Positions 1 through 7,686 of a DNA stretch of 64,000 nt are shown here, piece by piece. Source of the DNA: Methylosinus trichosporium OB3b. GTDB taxonomy: Bacteria > Pseudomonadota > Alphaproteobacteria > Rhizobiales > Beijerinckiaceae. The stretch covers positions 310,001-374,000 of the forward strand of contig NZ_CP023737.1 in the NCBI RefSeq assembly GCF_002752655.1, written 5' to 3'. Made by a program: the position numbers and the translations under genes. The notes under the pieces were generated by a model, which worked only from the letters and a program-made list of their open reading frames with translations, had not been told where the DNA came from and ran no database searches. Numbering within the stretch: position 1 is the stretch's first letter; the number at the start of each line of letters is the position of its first letter.

Positions 1-293
1 CCAAGGCGCGGCTCGTCACACTGCGCCAGACCGAGGACGGCTTCCGCATCGCCGAGGAGGATCTGCGCTTGCGCGGGGAGGGGGAGGTCCTCGGCTCGCG
101 CCAGTCCGGCCTGCCGGGCTTTCGCCTCGCCGACATCGCCGCCCATGCCCGGCTGCTCGCGACCGCGCGCGACGACGCCGAGCTGATCCTGCGCCGTGAT
201 CCGGAGCTTGCGAGCCCGCGCGGCGAGGCGCTGCGCGTTCTGCTGTATCTCTTCGAGCGCGACGAGGCGGTGCGGCTGCTGCGCGCCGGCTGA
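1..293 (+). CDS. recG: ATP-dependent DNA helicase RecG, C-terminal end (partial)
   Basis: The frame is open from the left edge and ends at TGA 291-293, so only about the last 96 residues are present and the start lies outside the window. The segment reads DGFRIAEEDLRLRGEGEVLG followed by RQSGLPGFRLADI, the C-terminal signature of RecG after the helicase motor domains. RecG is a superfamily 2 helicase that unwinds branched DNA and drives fork regression during replication repair. The last third (arginine and leucine rich, ending in LRAG) matches the usual RecG tail in length. Nothing in the visible part suggests damage. Confidence rests on the motif, because the motor domains cannot be seen. 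Confidence 0.9.
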   Translation, partial: KARLVTLRQTEDGFRIAEEDLRLRGEGEVLGSRQSGLPGFRLADIAAHARLLATARDDAELILRRDPELASPRGEALRVLLYLFERDEAVRLLRAG

Positions 294-389
294 GCGGGCC
301 TTTATCCGCCGCGCCGCACGGCGTAATCTCCCGCGCCGCCGCGCGGCGGACAACGAAAAAAGTCGAAACGCTTCGAGAGGAGGAGAGAG

Positions 390-536
390 GTGTCGAGCTT
401 GCAGACGATCTGGGGGGTTCTGACTTTTGCCGACAAGGCGATGATCGGCGCGAATGTCGTCGTGGCCTGCATTTTCTTCGTCTCCTGGCGACGCAAGAAA
501 CGCCGCATCGCCGAGGCGGCGAAAAAGGGCCAATAA
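390..536 (+). CDS. Small single-pass membrane protein, 48 aa
   Basis: GTG start preceded by a strong ribosome-binding stretch (GAGGAGGAGAGAG). The 48-residue product has one hydrophobic segment at about residues 17-33 (AMIGANVVVACIFFVSW) followed by a basic tail (RRKKRR, then EAAKKG), the positive-inside pattern of a single-pass inner-membrane protein with its C-terminus in the cytoplasm. It sits about 97 bases after recG on the same strand and ends just before the convergent glutathione transferase, whose stop lies 4 bases away. I do not recognise a family. The reading is supported by the ribosome-binding site, the hydropathy and the lack of a better frame. A longer opposite-strand frame over the same bases looks like a composition shadow. 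Confidence 0.6.
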   Translation: MSSLQTIWGVLTFADKAMIGANVVVACIFFVSWRRKKRRIAEAAKKGQ

Positions 537-539
537 AGC

Positions 540-1250
540 TCAGCTCTCGCGCCGCAGCGTCGCGGATGTCTGGCCGAACAGGATTTTGCGCTCCGCCTCG
601 GTGAAGCCCGAGGCGGAGGGCCGTCGGAGCTCCTCCGCTCTCGCATAGGCGCGAATAACCGCCGGCCGCGCGCCTATGGCCTCGAACCAGCGCTTCAAAT
701 GCGGAAACTCGTCGAGATTTTGGCCCTGCGCCGCATAGGGGACGATCCAGGGATAGGCGGCCATGTCGGCGATCGAATAGTCTCCGGCGAGGAAATCACG
801 GCCGTCGAGCCGCCGGTCCAGCACGCCGTAGAGCCGGTTCGTTTCATTCACATAGCGGTCGATCGCATAAGGGATTTTCTCGGGCGCGTAATTGCGGAAA
901 TGATGATTCTGCCCCGCCATCGGCCCGAGGCCGCCGATCTGCCAGAACAGCCATTCGAGCACGGCGACCCGGCCGCGTGTCTCCTGCGGCAGGAAGCGGC
1001 CCACCTTCTCGGCGAGATAGAGGAGAATCGCGCCGGATTCGAACACGGGCAGGGGAGCGCCGCCGTCGGCCGGCGCATCGTCGACGATCGCCGGCATGCG
1101 GTTGTTGGGAGAGATGGCGAGAAACTCGGGCCGGAACTGCTCGCCCTTGCCGATGTCGACGGGAACGATGCGATAAACGAGCCCCGCCTCCTCGAGGAAG
1201 ATCGTGATCTTGTGGCCATTCGGGGTGGGCCAGTAATGGAGGTCGATCAT
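540..1250 (-). CDS. Glutathione S-transferase, nu-class (YghU/YfcG-like)
   Basis: A 236-residue cytosolic thioltransferase-fold protein. The N-terminal thioredoxin-like domain opens MIDLHYWPTPNGHK, with the Thr-Pro-Asn segment that in YfcG/YghU-type enzymes contacts glutathione. It continues with the cis-proline segment NNRMPAIVD near residue 50 and ESGAILLYL near 71. The helical C-terminal domain has WLFWQIGGLGPMAGQ near residue 100, the clearest nu-class signature. Such enzymes act as disulfide-bond reductases using two glutathione molecules. The ATG at 1250 is preferred over the upstream in-frame start at 1331 because AGAGGG lies a few bases before it and family homology begins there. The gene is convergent with the small protein at 390 and divergent from the glycosylation genes. 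Confidence 0.88.
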   Translation of the reverse strand: MIDLHYWPTPNGHKITIFLEEAGLVYRIVPVDIGKGEQFRPEFLAISPNNRMPAIVDDAPADGGAPLPVFESGAILLYLAEKVGRFLPQETRGRVAVLEWLFWQIGGLGPMAGQNHHFRNYAPEKIPYAIDRYVNETNRLYGVLDRRLDGRDFLAGDYSIADMAAYPWIVPYAAQGQNLDEFPHLKRWFEAIGARPAVIRAYARAEELRRPSASGFTEAERKILFGQTSATLRRES

Positions 1251-1455
1251 GTGGACCCTCTTGCTCTGGACGGAGGCGACGCCGTCGCCTCGGGAACCCT
1301 CTGAAGCGTACCTATGACGAAGGTTTCGCACGCGCTATTCGACCAGCGAGCAAGAAACGGATCAACCGTCGAATCCGTTCGATGTTCCGGCCTCTCCTCC
1401 GACTCATTCACCCTCTCGACGGGGCGGCGCCGAGAGCGCGACGCATGGTGAAACG

Positions 1456-3195
1456 ATGGCCGATGTGGACGAGCTCCCAGATTCGAAGCGTCAGCGGCCG
1501 AAGCTCGCCGACAGATTGTCAACGTTGTACGTCCCGTTCGCCTGCGTCGGCGCGAGCTTGCTGCTCATCGGGCTGTTCTACGCCAAAACACGCTACAGCC
1601 ACTATGTGCTGGTCGGCGAGGAATTGGCGTTTCTCGGCGCGACGCTGCAGCATGGAGCCGACGATTGGCTCTTGCGCGGCTATTCCTATTATTTCAGCAC
1701 CTATCCCGAGCTCGAGTCGACAGTCACGAATTACATTCGTCCGATAGGAAACATTCTGGTTTGGATATGCCATGCCATTTTTGGCGACAGATATCAGTTC
1801 TACTTCATAATCTATTACGCTTCCGCGCTGTCGGCCTTTCTCCTGCTCCTGCTCAGCGTGCGGCCGCTTCGACCACAGGCGGGTCTGCTGCTCGCGAGCG
1901 CCCTGGCCTGGAGCGTCTTTTGTCCCGGCGCGGTGGGGAAGGGCCTCTGGTTCATGCCGGCCATGTTCGACATGGTCGTCGGCTTCTTTGTCGTCGCCGC
2001 ATTCTACTGCACGTTGCGAGAGAAGGACATTCTCGCCATCTTTCTGCTTTTGCTCGCCTTGTTCACCAAGGAAACGGCGTCCTTCGCACCCGTCGCCGCC
2101 GCGCTCACCGTTCTCCTCGTCCGTCCCCGGTCGACGAGGAACTGGGCGACGGCGGCGGCGCTGCTGTCGCCTCTCGCCATTTGGATCGCGTTTCGGCTCA
2201 TCGCATTCGGCGGCGTTCTGGACGGCACGCAAACCTCCTTCGGGCCCCGCGGCCTGCTCTTGCACGGCTTGCTGCGATGGCCTCTGGGCGTCGCCTGGCA
2301 ATCCTGGATGGGTATGGTCGCAGGGTGGACATCGTCGGGCGGCTCGAGCGCGGGCCTCGCCTCGGGCGCCGCCGCGGCGGCGCTCCTTTTGGCGCGGCTC
2401 TGACTCTGGACTTGTGTGCTCTACGTCTCCATTGCGAAAAGCGCGGCCATTCGTCGGCTCGTTGCGAGCGGACGGCCGAGCGAGGCGCCTCCGGCCGACC
2501 GGCTGGCGCTCGCCATCATGATCTGGCTCGCCGGAGCGCTCGCCTATGTGATTCTCGTGCAGGCGAGCGCGCGGTTCGGCGCGCCGGCGCAGCTCTTCTT
2601 GCTCATGCTGTTCGCGGCCGCCTCGGTCGACCGCGACATGAAATTCGGCCGCATCTGCGCCTTCGTCGGCGTCGGCCTCGTCTTCGTCGTTTATTCTGCG
2701 CAGGCGGCCTGGCGTCTCCCCACCTCGGCCGTCCGCATCGAGCAGATGACCGGACAGTATGAATCCCTCTATGCGGCGCTGCGCTCGATCCCTCGGGACG
2801 GCCGGCGCGTCGCTTTGGTCAACGCGCCGTTTCACCTTTATTCCTCGCCGGAGCTGATGGTCCATTTGCTCGATCTGGAGATGAGTTTGACATTTGTAGG
2901 CAATTACGCCGGATGTGACTTTGGCGCGCTCGCTCCCGGCCACGAATATGTCCGCCGCGCAGGCCGTTCGATCGAGGTCGAGCTCCCGAAATGCGCTCGC
3001 GCCCTGGTCAGCGGGCGTCACGCCGTCGACGCGGCGCTCGACAACAGCGTGCTGGAGCGCAAAGGCGTCGGCGTCTATCGCTTTGCGGACGACGCCTTGC
3101 GCGTTTATTCGTTCACGCCGCTGCAGGATTTCAGAACCTACGTTTACTACGATTGGTCCGAGAAGACGTATAAGCTCTTCGACGACGCGCCATAG
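1456..3195 (+). pseudogene. Multi-span membrane protein (GtrC-like/GT-C type), interrupted by in-frame TGA
   Basis: Two open stretches, 1456-2403 and 2416-3195, lie in the same frame and are separated by one TGA at 2401-2403. Read through, they give about 579 residues with many hydrophobic spans (for example residues 24-43, and LSAFLLLLLSV near 130) and a soluble C-terminal third. The stop falls inside what would be one continuous helix (AAAALLLARL, stop, LWTCVLYVSI), so a nonsense change in a single gene fits better than two genes. The first extramembrane loop carries paired acids (GEE, ADD), as in GT-C glycosyltransferases that use lipid-linked sugars. A polyprenyl-phosphate glycosyltransferase follows 90 bases later, so the pair may decorate a surface polysaccharide. 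If the downstream half is made separately, GTG 2416 would be its start, but it has a poor ribosome-binding site. Confidence 0.65.
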
Positions 3196-3285
3196 AGCGC
3201 TTCCCGAATTCGTTTCGAACGAAAGCCGCTCCTTGTCGCCCAATCGGCGCTCTGATAGGCCCATGACATTGACATAGCGAGCGCG

Positions 3286-4371
3286 ATGGCTTCCCCGATG
3301 CAGAATGACGACCCGGGCGAGGGACGATTTGTCGACGCTCCGCCGCCGCGATTGTCGGTCGTCGCACCCTGTCTCGACGAAGAATTGTGCATCGACGCTT
3401 TTTTTGCGCGCGCCTCCGCCGCCTGCGCCGCCGCTGTCGGCGAAGACTACGAGATCATCCTCGTCGACGACGGATCGAAGGACGCGACCTGGAGCAAGAT
3501 TTCGGCGCTCTGCGCGCTGTCGGGCAAGGTGGTCGGCGTCAGGCTCTCCAGAAATCACGGACATCAGCTCGCGGCCTCCGCCGGCCTCGCGGTCTCGCGC
3601 GGCGCGCGCATTCTCTTGATCGACGCCGATCTTCAGGACCCGCCGGAAGCTTTGCCGGAAATGATGGAGATCATGGATCGAGGCTTCGACGTCGTCTATG
3701 GCGTCCGCTCGTCTCGCGAAGGGGAGTCGCGGATCAAGCTTTTCACCGCGCATTGCTTCTATCGCATTCTGCGCATCGGCGCGGGCGTGGAGATCCCGCG
3801 CGACGTCGGCGACTTCCGCCTCATGACGCGCCGCGTCGTCGACATTCTCGACGAGATGCCCGAGCGGCATCGATTTCTGCGCGGCATGGTCAGCTGGATC
3901 GGCGGCCGCCAGGCTCCTTATCCCTATCGCCGAAGCCCGCGTTTCGGCGGCCGCAGCAGCTACCCGCTCGCGAAGATGCTGCATTTCGCCGGCGACGCGA
4001 TCACGAGCTTCTCGGTCCTGCCGCTGCGTCTCGCGATGTGCCTCGGGCTCGCCGCCGCCGTCACCGCCTTCGCCGTGTTTCTCTACGCGCTCTACAGCAA
4101 GTTCGCGGGCGAGGCCGTGCCCGGCTGGACCAGCGTCGTCGCCAGCGGCGCGTTCTTCGCGGGCGCGCAGCTGTTCGTGCTCGGCGTCATCGGCGAATAT
4201 ATCGGACGACTCGTCGAGCAGCAGAAAGGCCGGCCGCTCTACATTATCGAAACGGTCCAGACTCAGCGAAGGGCGGCGCTCTTTCCACGGATCGGGCGCG
4301 ATCGCTGCCCCTGCCGCTCGGCCGCTCGCGAGGCAGGCGGGGCGGAGCCGCCGTCCGGTCCGCACGCCTGA
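3286..4371 (+). CDS. Family 2 glycosyltransferase, GtrB/ArnC/DPM1-like
   Basis: A 361-residue inner-membrane enzyme that probably moves a sugar from a nucleotide donor to undecaprenyl phosphate. The GT-A domain shows LSVVAPCLDEE near residue 23, ILVDDGSKD (about residue 60), RNHGHQ (about 90) and the donor/metal motif LIDADLQDPP (about 108). Two C-terminal transmembrane helices follow (about 245-270 and 280-305), ending with GVIGEYIGRLVEQQ, which is typical of GtrB and ArnC. The basic, Cys-containing tail beyond residue 330 is longer than usual. It follows the interrupted membrane gene on the same strand, matching the GtrB plus GtrC pairing seen in O-antigen modification. The sugar cannot be told from sequence. 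Confidence 0.85.
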   Translation: MASPMQNDDPGEGRFVDAPPPRLSVVAPCLDEELCIDAFFARASAACAAAVGEDYEIILVDDGSKDATWSKISALCALSGKVVGVRLSRNHGHQLAASAGLAVSRGARILLIDADLQDPPEALPEMMEIMDRGFDVVYGVRSSREGESRIKLFTAHCFYRILRIGAGVEIPRDVGDFRLMTRRVVDILDEMPERHRFLRGMVSWIGGRQAPYPYRRSPRFGGRSSYPLAKMLHFAGDAITSFSVLPLRLAMCLGLAAAVTAFAVFLYALYSKFAGEAVPGWTSVVASGAFFAGAQLFVLGVIGEYIGRLVEQQKGRPLYIIETVQTQRRAALFPRIGRDRCPCRSAAREAGGAEPPSGPHA

Positions 4372-4398
4372 GCCGTCGAATCGCTTCTTTGATCCGTC

Positions 4399-4483
4399 TG
4401 GAGCGCTATCCACCAGAATTCTTTCGTTTGAGCGAATTCTGATCGATCGGACGATTCCGTTCCATCGGAAATCGCTCCAGCGC
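4399..4483. repeat. Dispersed repeat B, copy 1
   Basis: An about 85-base intergenic element between the convergent glycosyltransferase and histidine kinase. Its core TCGTTTGAGCGAATTCTG, followed by a GATCGATCGGACG-type palindrome and GGAAAnCGCTC, recurs at 21249-21332 with few changes. Both copies are flanked by GAGCG/CGCTC inverted ends. It may double as a weak bidirectional terminator. Confidence 0.75.
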
Positions 4484-4526
4484 CGCCGTGCGCATGCGAA
4501 AGCCCTCCCGGCCTCTGGTCCGCTCG

Positions 4527-5633
4527 CTACTCGGTCACCGGGATCGTCACATAGAAAGTCGAGCCCACTCCCGGCTGCGACGTCACCGACATCCGCCAGC
4601 CATGCCGGTCGGCGATGGATTTGCAGATGGCGAGGCCGATGCCGGTGCCGGGATAGCGGCCTTTGGGATGCAGGCGCTTGAACGGCTCGAAAACGAGCTG
4701 ATCATATTTGCTCTCGAAGCCGATGCCATTGTCGGAAAATCCGACGACCACCCTCCCGCGCTCTTGCGCCGCGGCGAAGATGCGCACGCGCGGCGGCTCG
4801 TTGTCCTTGCGGTATTTGAGCGCGTTGGACACGATGTTCTGCGTCAGCCGCGCGAATTGCGAGCGATCGGCGTCGAAGGCGAGATGCGGCGCCTCGACCG
4901 CGATTGTCGCATGCGTCTCCTCGATCGCCTCGGAGAGATCGTCGAGGGCGCGCTCGATCTCCTCGTGCAGATCGAGCCGCTGCAGATTTTGCGCGTCGTT
5001 GATGGCGCGCGAATAGGTGAGCAGATCGTCGATGAGCTCACGCGCACGGAGCGCCGAGCTGCGCATCACCGTGTTGGCGTAGCTCATGTCCGCCGCATCG
5101 GACGCGGCGATCGCATGCTCGAGTATGTCGGAGAAGGCGGCGATCTTGCGCAGCGGCTCCTGCAGATCATGCGAGGCCACATAGGCGAATTGCGCGAGCC
5201 GCTCATTGGCGCGCTCGAGCTCGGCCGCTCGTTGCGACAGCGCGTTCTCGGCCTCGCGCCGCGCAGTGATGTCGAGCACGGTCGCGAGCACGACGAGGCC
5301 GCTCGCGGTGTCGATCGGCGTCAGCCCGATCTCGACCGAAAACTCGCTGCCGTCGCGCCGCGCGGCCTTCAGATCGCGGCCGACGCCCATCGGCCTTTTG
5401 CTCGGCCTGGCGAGAAAGCTCTGGCGCAGCGACGCATGTCCGGCGCGCATGCGCGGCGGCGCGAGAATATCGATGGACTTTCCGATCAGCTCGCCGCTAC
5501 CATATCCGAACATCCGTTCGGTCTCGGCGTTGACGAACAGGATCATGCCGGAAGCGTCGCTGACGATCATCGCCGCCGGGGCCGACTCCACCGCGAGGCG
5601 AAAATGGTCGTCGCCTATGCTGTCGAAACTCAT
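4527..5633 (-). CDS. PAS-domain sensor histidine kinase
   Basis: A 368-residue cytoplasmic kinase without membrane segments. A PAS domain spans about residues 8-125 (FVNAETERMFGY; DGSEFSVEIGLTPI), followed by a short coiled coil. The dimerisation/phospho-acceptor helix FAYVASHDLQEPLRKI has the acceptor His at 155. The ATPase domain shows the N box (QNIVSNALKY), G1 (DNGIGFE) and G2 (GTGIGLAI). The SHDLQEP form of the H box is typical of phytochrome-like and bacteriophytochrome-associated kinases, which often partner with small Rcp1-type receivers. Such a receiver is encoded divergently 100 bases away at 5734, so I infer they form a pair. The signal sensed is unknown and no heme or flavin residues stand out. 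Confidence 0.88.
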   Translation of the reverse strand: MSFDSIGDDHFRLAVESAPAAMIVSDASGMILFVNAETERMFGYGSGELIGKSIDILAPPRMRAGHASLRQSFLARPSKRPMGVGRDLKAARRDGSEFSVEIGLTPIDTASGLVVLATVLDITARREAENALSQRAAELERANERLAQFAYVASHDLQEPLRKIAAFSDILEHAIAASDAADMSYANTVMRSSALRARELIDDLLTYSRAINDAQNLQRLDLHEEIERALDDLSEAIEETHATIAVEAPHLAFDADRSQFARLTQNIVSNALKYRKDNEPPRVRIFAAAQERGRVVVGFSDNGIGFESKYDQLVFEPFKRLHPKGRYPGTGIGLAICKSIADRHGWRMSVTSQPGVGSTFYVTIPVTE

Positions 5634-5733
5634 CGCGCACCCCTTGCCGCGCCGACCCTTCGCGCTCCATAACGGCCCGACGGCGTTTGGATTTTTGTTC
5701 TCGTCGCGTGACGGAACGGGCGCGCCTCAAGAG

Positions 5734-6213
5734 ATGGTGATTGAAATGCCCCCTGTCGAGACGAACAACCGCGCTTGCCGGGTTTTGATCATCGAGGACG
5801 ACCAGGACGACGTCTTCTTGTTCAAAAGAGCGCTCGATTCGGCGCGCGCCATTCTCGATCGCGAGATCGAATGCGAGCAGGTGGACAATGGCTTGGACGC
5901 AATCTTCCTGGTCTCGCGCGAGGAGATCACCGACAAGCTCCCGGATGTGCTGGTGCTCGACCTCAACATGCCGCGGCTCGACGGCGTGAAATTCCTGAAG
6001 TCGCTGCGCCGCTCGCTGCTGCTCAAGGATCTGCCGGTCTATGTGCTGACCACCTCGACCGCGCCGGCGATCCACGAGGAGGCGATGCGCGCCGGCGCCG
6101 ACAAGGTGTTCGTCAAACCCAACGACGCCGAGGCGCTGCTCGCCATCGCGCTGGAGATCGTCGGCGCCGCCATGGCGCGCCGGTCCTCGGACGGATCTGC
6201 CGCGGCTCAGTAA
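5734..6213 (+). CDS. Single-domain response regulator, Rcp1-like
   Basis: A receiver-only protein of about 159 residues with no output domain. It has the acidic pocket (LIIEDDQDD, about residues 18-26), phospho-acceptor Asp76 in LVLDLNMPRLDG, the Thr switch (VLTTSTA) and the conserved Lys in VFVKPN. The long alpha-1/beta-2 insertion and the NMPRLDG motif are typical of Rcp1/CheY-like partners of phytochrome-type kinases. It is divergent from the PAS kinase at 4527-5633. Starts at 5734 (ATG), 5737 (GTG) and 5746 (ATG) are all possible; AAGAG lies directly before the first, so one of the later two may be the real one. The 3' end overlaps the convergent secreted-protein gene by 7 bases. Confidence 0.87.
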   Translation: MVIEMPPVETNNRACRVLIIEDDQDDVFLFKRALDSARAILDREIECEQVDNGLDAIFLVSREEITDKLPDVLVLDLNMPRLDGVKFLKSLRRSLLLKDLPVYVLTTSTAPAIHEEAMRAGADKVFVKPNDAEALLAIALEIVGAAMARRSSDGSAAAQ

Positions 6214-6560
6214 TACCAGAGGCCGTTGTGCAGCCCGCGCGGCGAGGGCGGCGGCGCCTCCTGCTGCTGTTGCGGCGGCTGGCCGTAATTCCACTCGCCG
6301 ACGACGGCGCCGGAGTAGAAATCCGCAGGGCGGCCCGGCGCGTAGCCGGGAACGACATCGGCGCCATGATAGCGCCGGCGCGGTTCGCGGCGCCGGCGCC
6401 GCTCGGGCGCGGGCGGAGCCTGATCCTGCGGCTCTGCCAGCGTCGGATCGACCGGCGCGCCGCTGGCGCCCATGGCGTCGGCCATGCCGTCCTCCGCGGC
6501 GGCGGAAGAGGCGGCGAGAAGCGCGGCGAATGTCGCCGCGATCAGCGTATTCTTGAGCAT
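6207..6560 (-). CDS. Small secreted proline/glutamine-rich protein
   Basis: A 117-residue protein with a clear Sec signal peptide (MLKNTLIAATFAALLAASSAAA, cleavage near residue 22). The mature chain has low complexity: an acidic/proline stretch, an arginine cluster (ERRRRREPRRR), then a Tyr- and Gly-containing part with four consecutive Gln, ending NGLWYY. No known domain or catalytic motif is visible. The ATG at 6560 is chosen because the signal peptide begins there and AGGAAAGG lies upstream; the longer frame to 6836 runs through the sciP promoter and start and is not needed. It is divergent from sciP and convergent with the response regulator. Likely periplasmic or outer-membrane-associated, function unknown. 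Confidence 0.7.
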   Translation of the reverse strand: MLKNTLIAATFAALLAASSAAAEDGMADAMGASGAPVDPTLAEPQDQAPPAPERRRRREPRRRYHGADVVPGYAPGRPADFYSGAVVGEWNYGQPPQQQQEAPPPSPRGLHNGLWYY

Positions 6561-6637
6561 GGGAGACGCCTTTCCTGCGCGTTTCGAGATCATCTTAGAC
6601 GATCGCGAGACGACGCGAGCGCAGCCGTTGGTCTTGG

Positions 6638-6665
6638 TTAAGCTTTCTCCTCGCTTAAACGAATC
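6638..6665 (+). promoter_or_regulatory. Possible CtrA half-sites and GANTC site upstream of sciP
   Basis: Two TTAA half-sites (6638-6641 and 6655-6658) are followed at once by GAATC (6661-6665), a CcrM-type GANTC methylation site, about 80-100 bases before the sciP start. Canonical CtrA boxes are TTAA-N7-TTAA. Here the spacing is 13, so this is only suggestive, though sciP genes are known CtrA-circuit members. Confidence 0.3.
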
Positions 6666-6741
6666 TTCACCATTGACGAAAATGATCAGCCGATTGAAAG
6701 GCTCCGCGATGTCATGCGGAGCGAAGGCGCGGAAGGACGGC

Positions 6742-7011
6742 ATGACGACGTTTCCTCCGGCCGGCGCGGACGACGCCGGCGTTGAAGAGCTATCGGCTCC
6801 GCCGCCGGCGCCGACGCGATGGGTGATCCGCCGCAAGGCGGAGGTGGTCGAAGCGGTGCGCGACGGCCGCCTCTCGCTGGAGGAGGCCTGCCGGCGCTAT
6901 GCGCTGACGGTCGACGAATTCGACCGCTGGCGCCAATTCATCGATCGCCACGGCCTGCCGGGCCTGCGGGCGACGCGAGTCCAGCACTATCGGCGCGCGG
7001 CGCCGCGTTAG
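6742..7011 (+). CDS. sciP: SciP-type cell-cycle regulator (DUF1153)
   Basis: An 89-residue protein made mostly of the DUF1153 helix-turn-helix: RWVIRRKAEVVEAVRDGRLS, LEEACRRYALTVDEF, W, then IDRHGLPGLRATRVQHYR. In Caulobacter, SciP binds CtrA and DNA to block CtrA-dependent transcription in G1-phase cells, and the match over the whole core is close. The N-terminus before RWVIRRK is a short Ala/Pro/Asp-rich leader that differs from the longer conserved leader of Caulobacter SciP. The ATG at 6742 has AAGGA upstream; an in-frame ATG at 6712 is possible. Divergent from the small secreted protein; the shared upstream region holds TTAA and GANTC sites. Confidence 0.85.
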   Translation: MTTFPPAGADDAGVEELSAPPPAPTRWVIRRKAEVVEAVRDGRLSLEEACRRYALTVDEFDRWRQFIDRHGLPGLRATRVQHYRRAAPR

Positions 7012-7686
7012 GCTCTGCGCAGCCGTGAGCGTCCCCGCGGCCTCGAGAGGCGCGGGTGGGGCAGGGGTCGGGGACGCTCCGGCCCCGTTCGGCCGGTTGC
7101 GTGAAAGATGTTGCGCCGGGTCCGGAGCGTCCCGCAACGCGGTCGTCGTCCTCGTCGACATCCCGAGGCGTCAGCCGAACCCGCGAATCCTGGGGTTTCT
7201 CGATCAAGACGCGATCGAGTCCGGCGGCCTGGGATCACGAGCGGTTCTCGTTTCCCCCTGTGGACGTCTGTGGACGGGAGAAGAACGCCGCCCGGCGACG
7301 CGCATCCTGTCCGCGGACGGGGGTCGCCGTCCGGGATGGAGCCGCCCCCCGCCCGCGTTTCCCTGACCCGGGGAACGCCCCTTTGTGGGCGGGAGCGGGG
7401 TGGAGGATAGGAATATTTTCAGGAGGAGTCAAGAGGCGGACCGGATCACATCAAAATAGCCTGCCGCGTACATAGGGCGCTTCGCCCTTGGGCGAAGCGA
7501 GCTGAAATGTCCCGACGCACTGACTTCAGACATCAGCCGCTCGAGGAGGACGGACGAGCGCCAACCTGGAAAGATTTGAAACTTCGCGTCTACGCCTTGA
7601 CTGTAGAGCGCTAACGGGTTCAAAAATCGAATATCGATCTGGAAGAAATTTGCGCGGCAGATCGTGGATTTTGGAGGCCACATATC
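7012..7686. other. Intergenic region with hairpins before the RHS gene
   Basis: No convincing gene in 675 bases. A long-range inverted repeat (GAGCGTCCCCG at 7027-7037 against its complement at 7069-7079) lies just after sciP and could fold the transcript end. A perfect 10-base hairpin sits at 7478-7499. From about 7540 the composition turns more A+T rich, marking the left side of the RHS island. AGGAGGAG-like and GGAGG runs near 7420 and 7673 are present; the second serves the RHS gene. Confidence 0.5.
7478..7499. repeat. Perfect 10-bp inverted repeat
   Basis: CGCTTCGCCC, two T, then GGGCGAAGCG. The loop of two is too tight to close fully as RNA, so the end pairs would open. It could be a terminator fragment or a protein-binding palindrome at the left edge of the RHS island. 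No T-run follows on either strand. Confidence 0.5.

Noticed and set aside
1519..4413. A 964-residue minus-strand open frame opposite the glycosylation genes
   Set aside because: Low-complexity, charged and without any motif; the plus strand carries a recognisable glycosyltransferase and membrane protein.
6638..6658. A full CtrA box upstream of sciP
   Set aside because: The two TTAA half-sites are 13 bases apart, not 7; kept only as possible half-sites.
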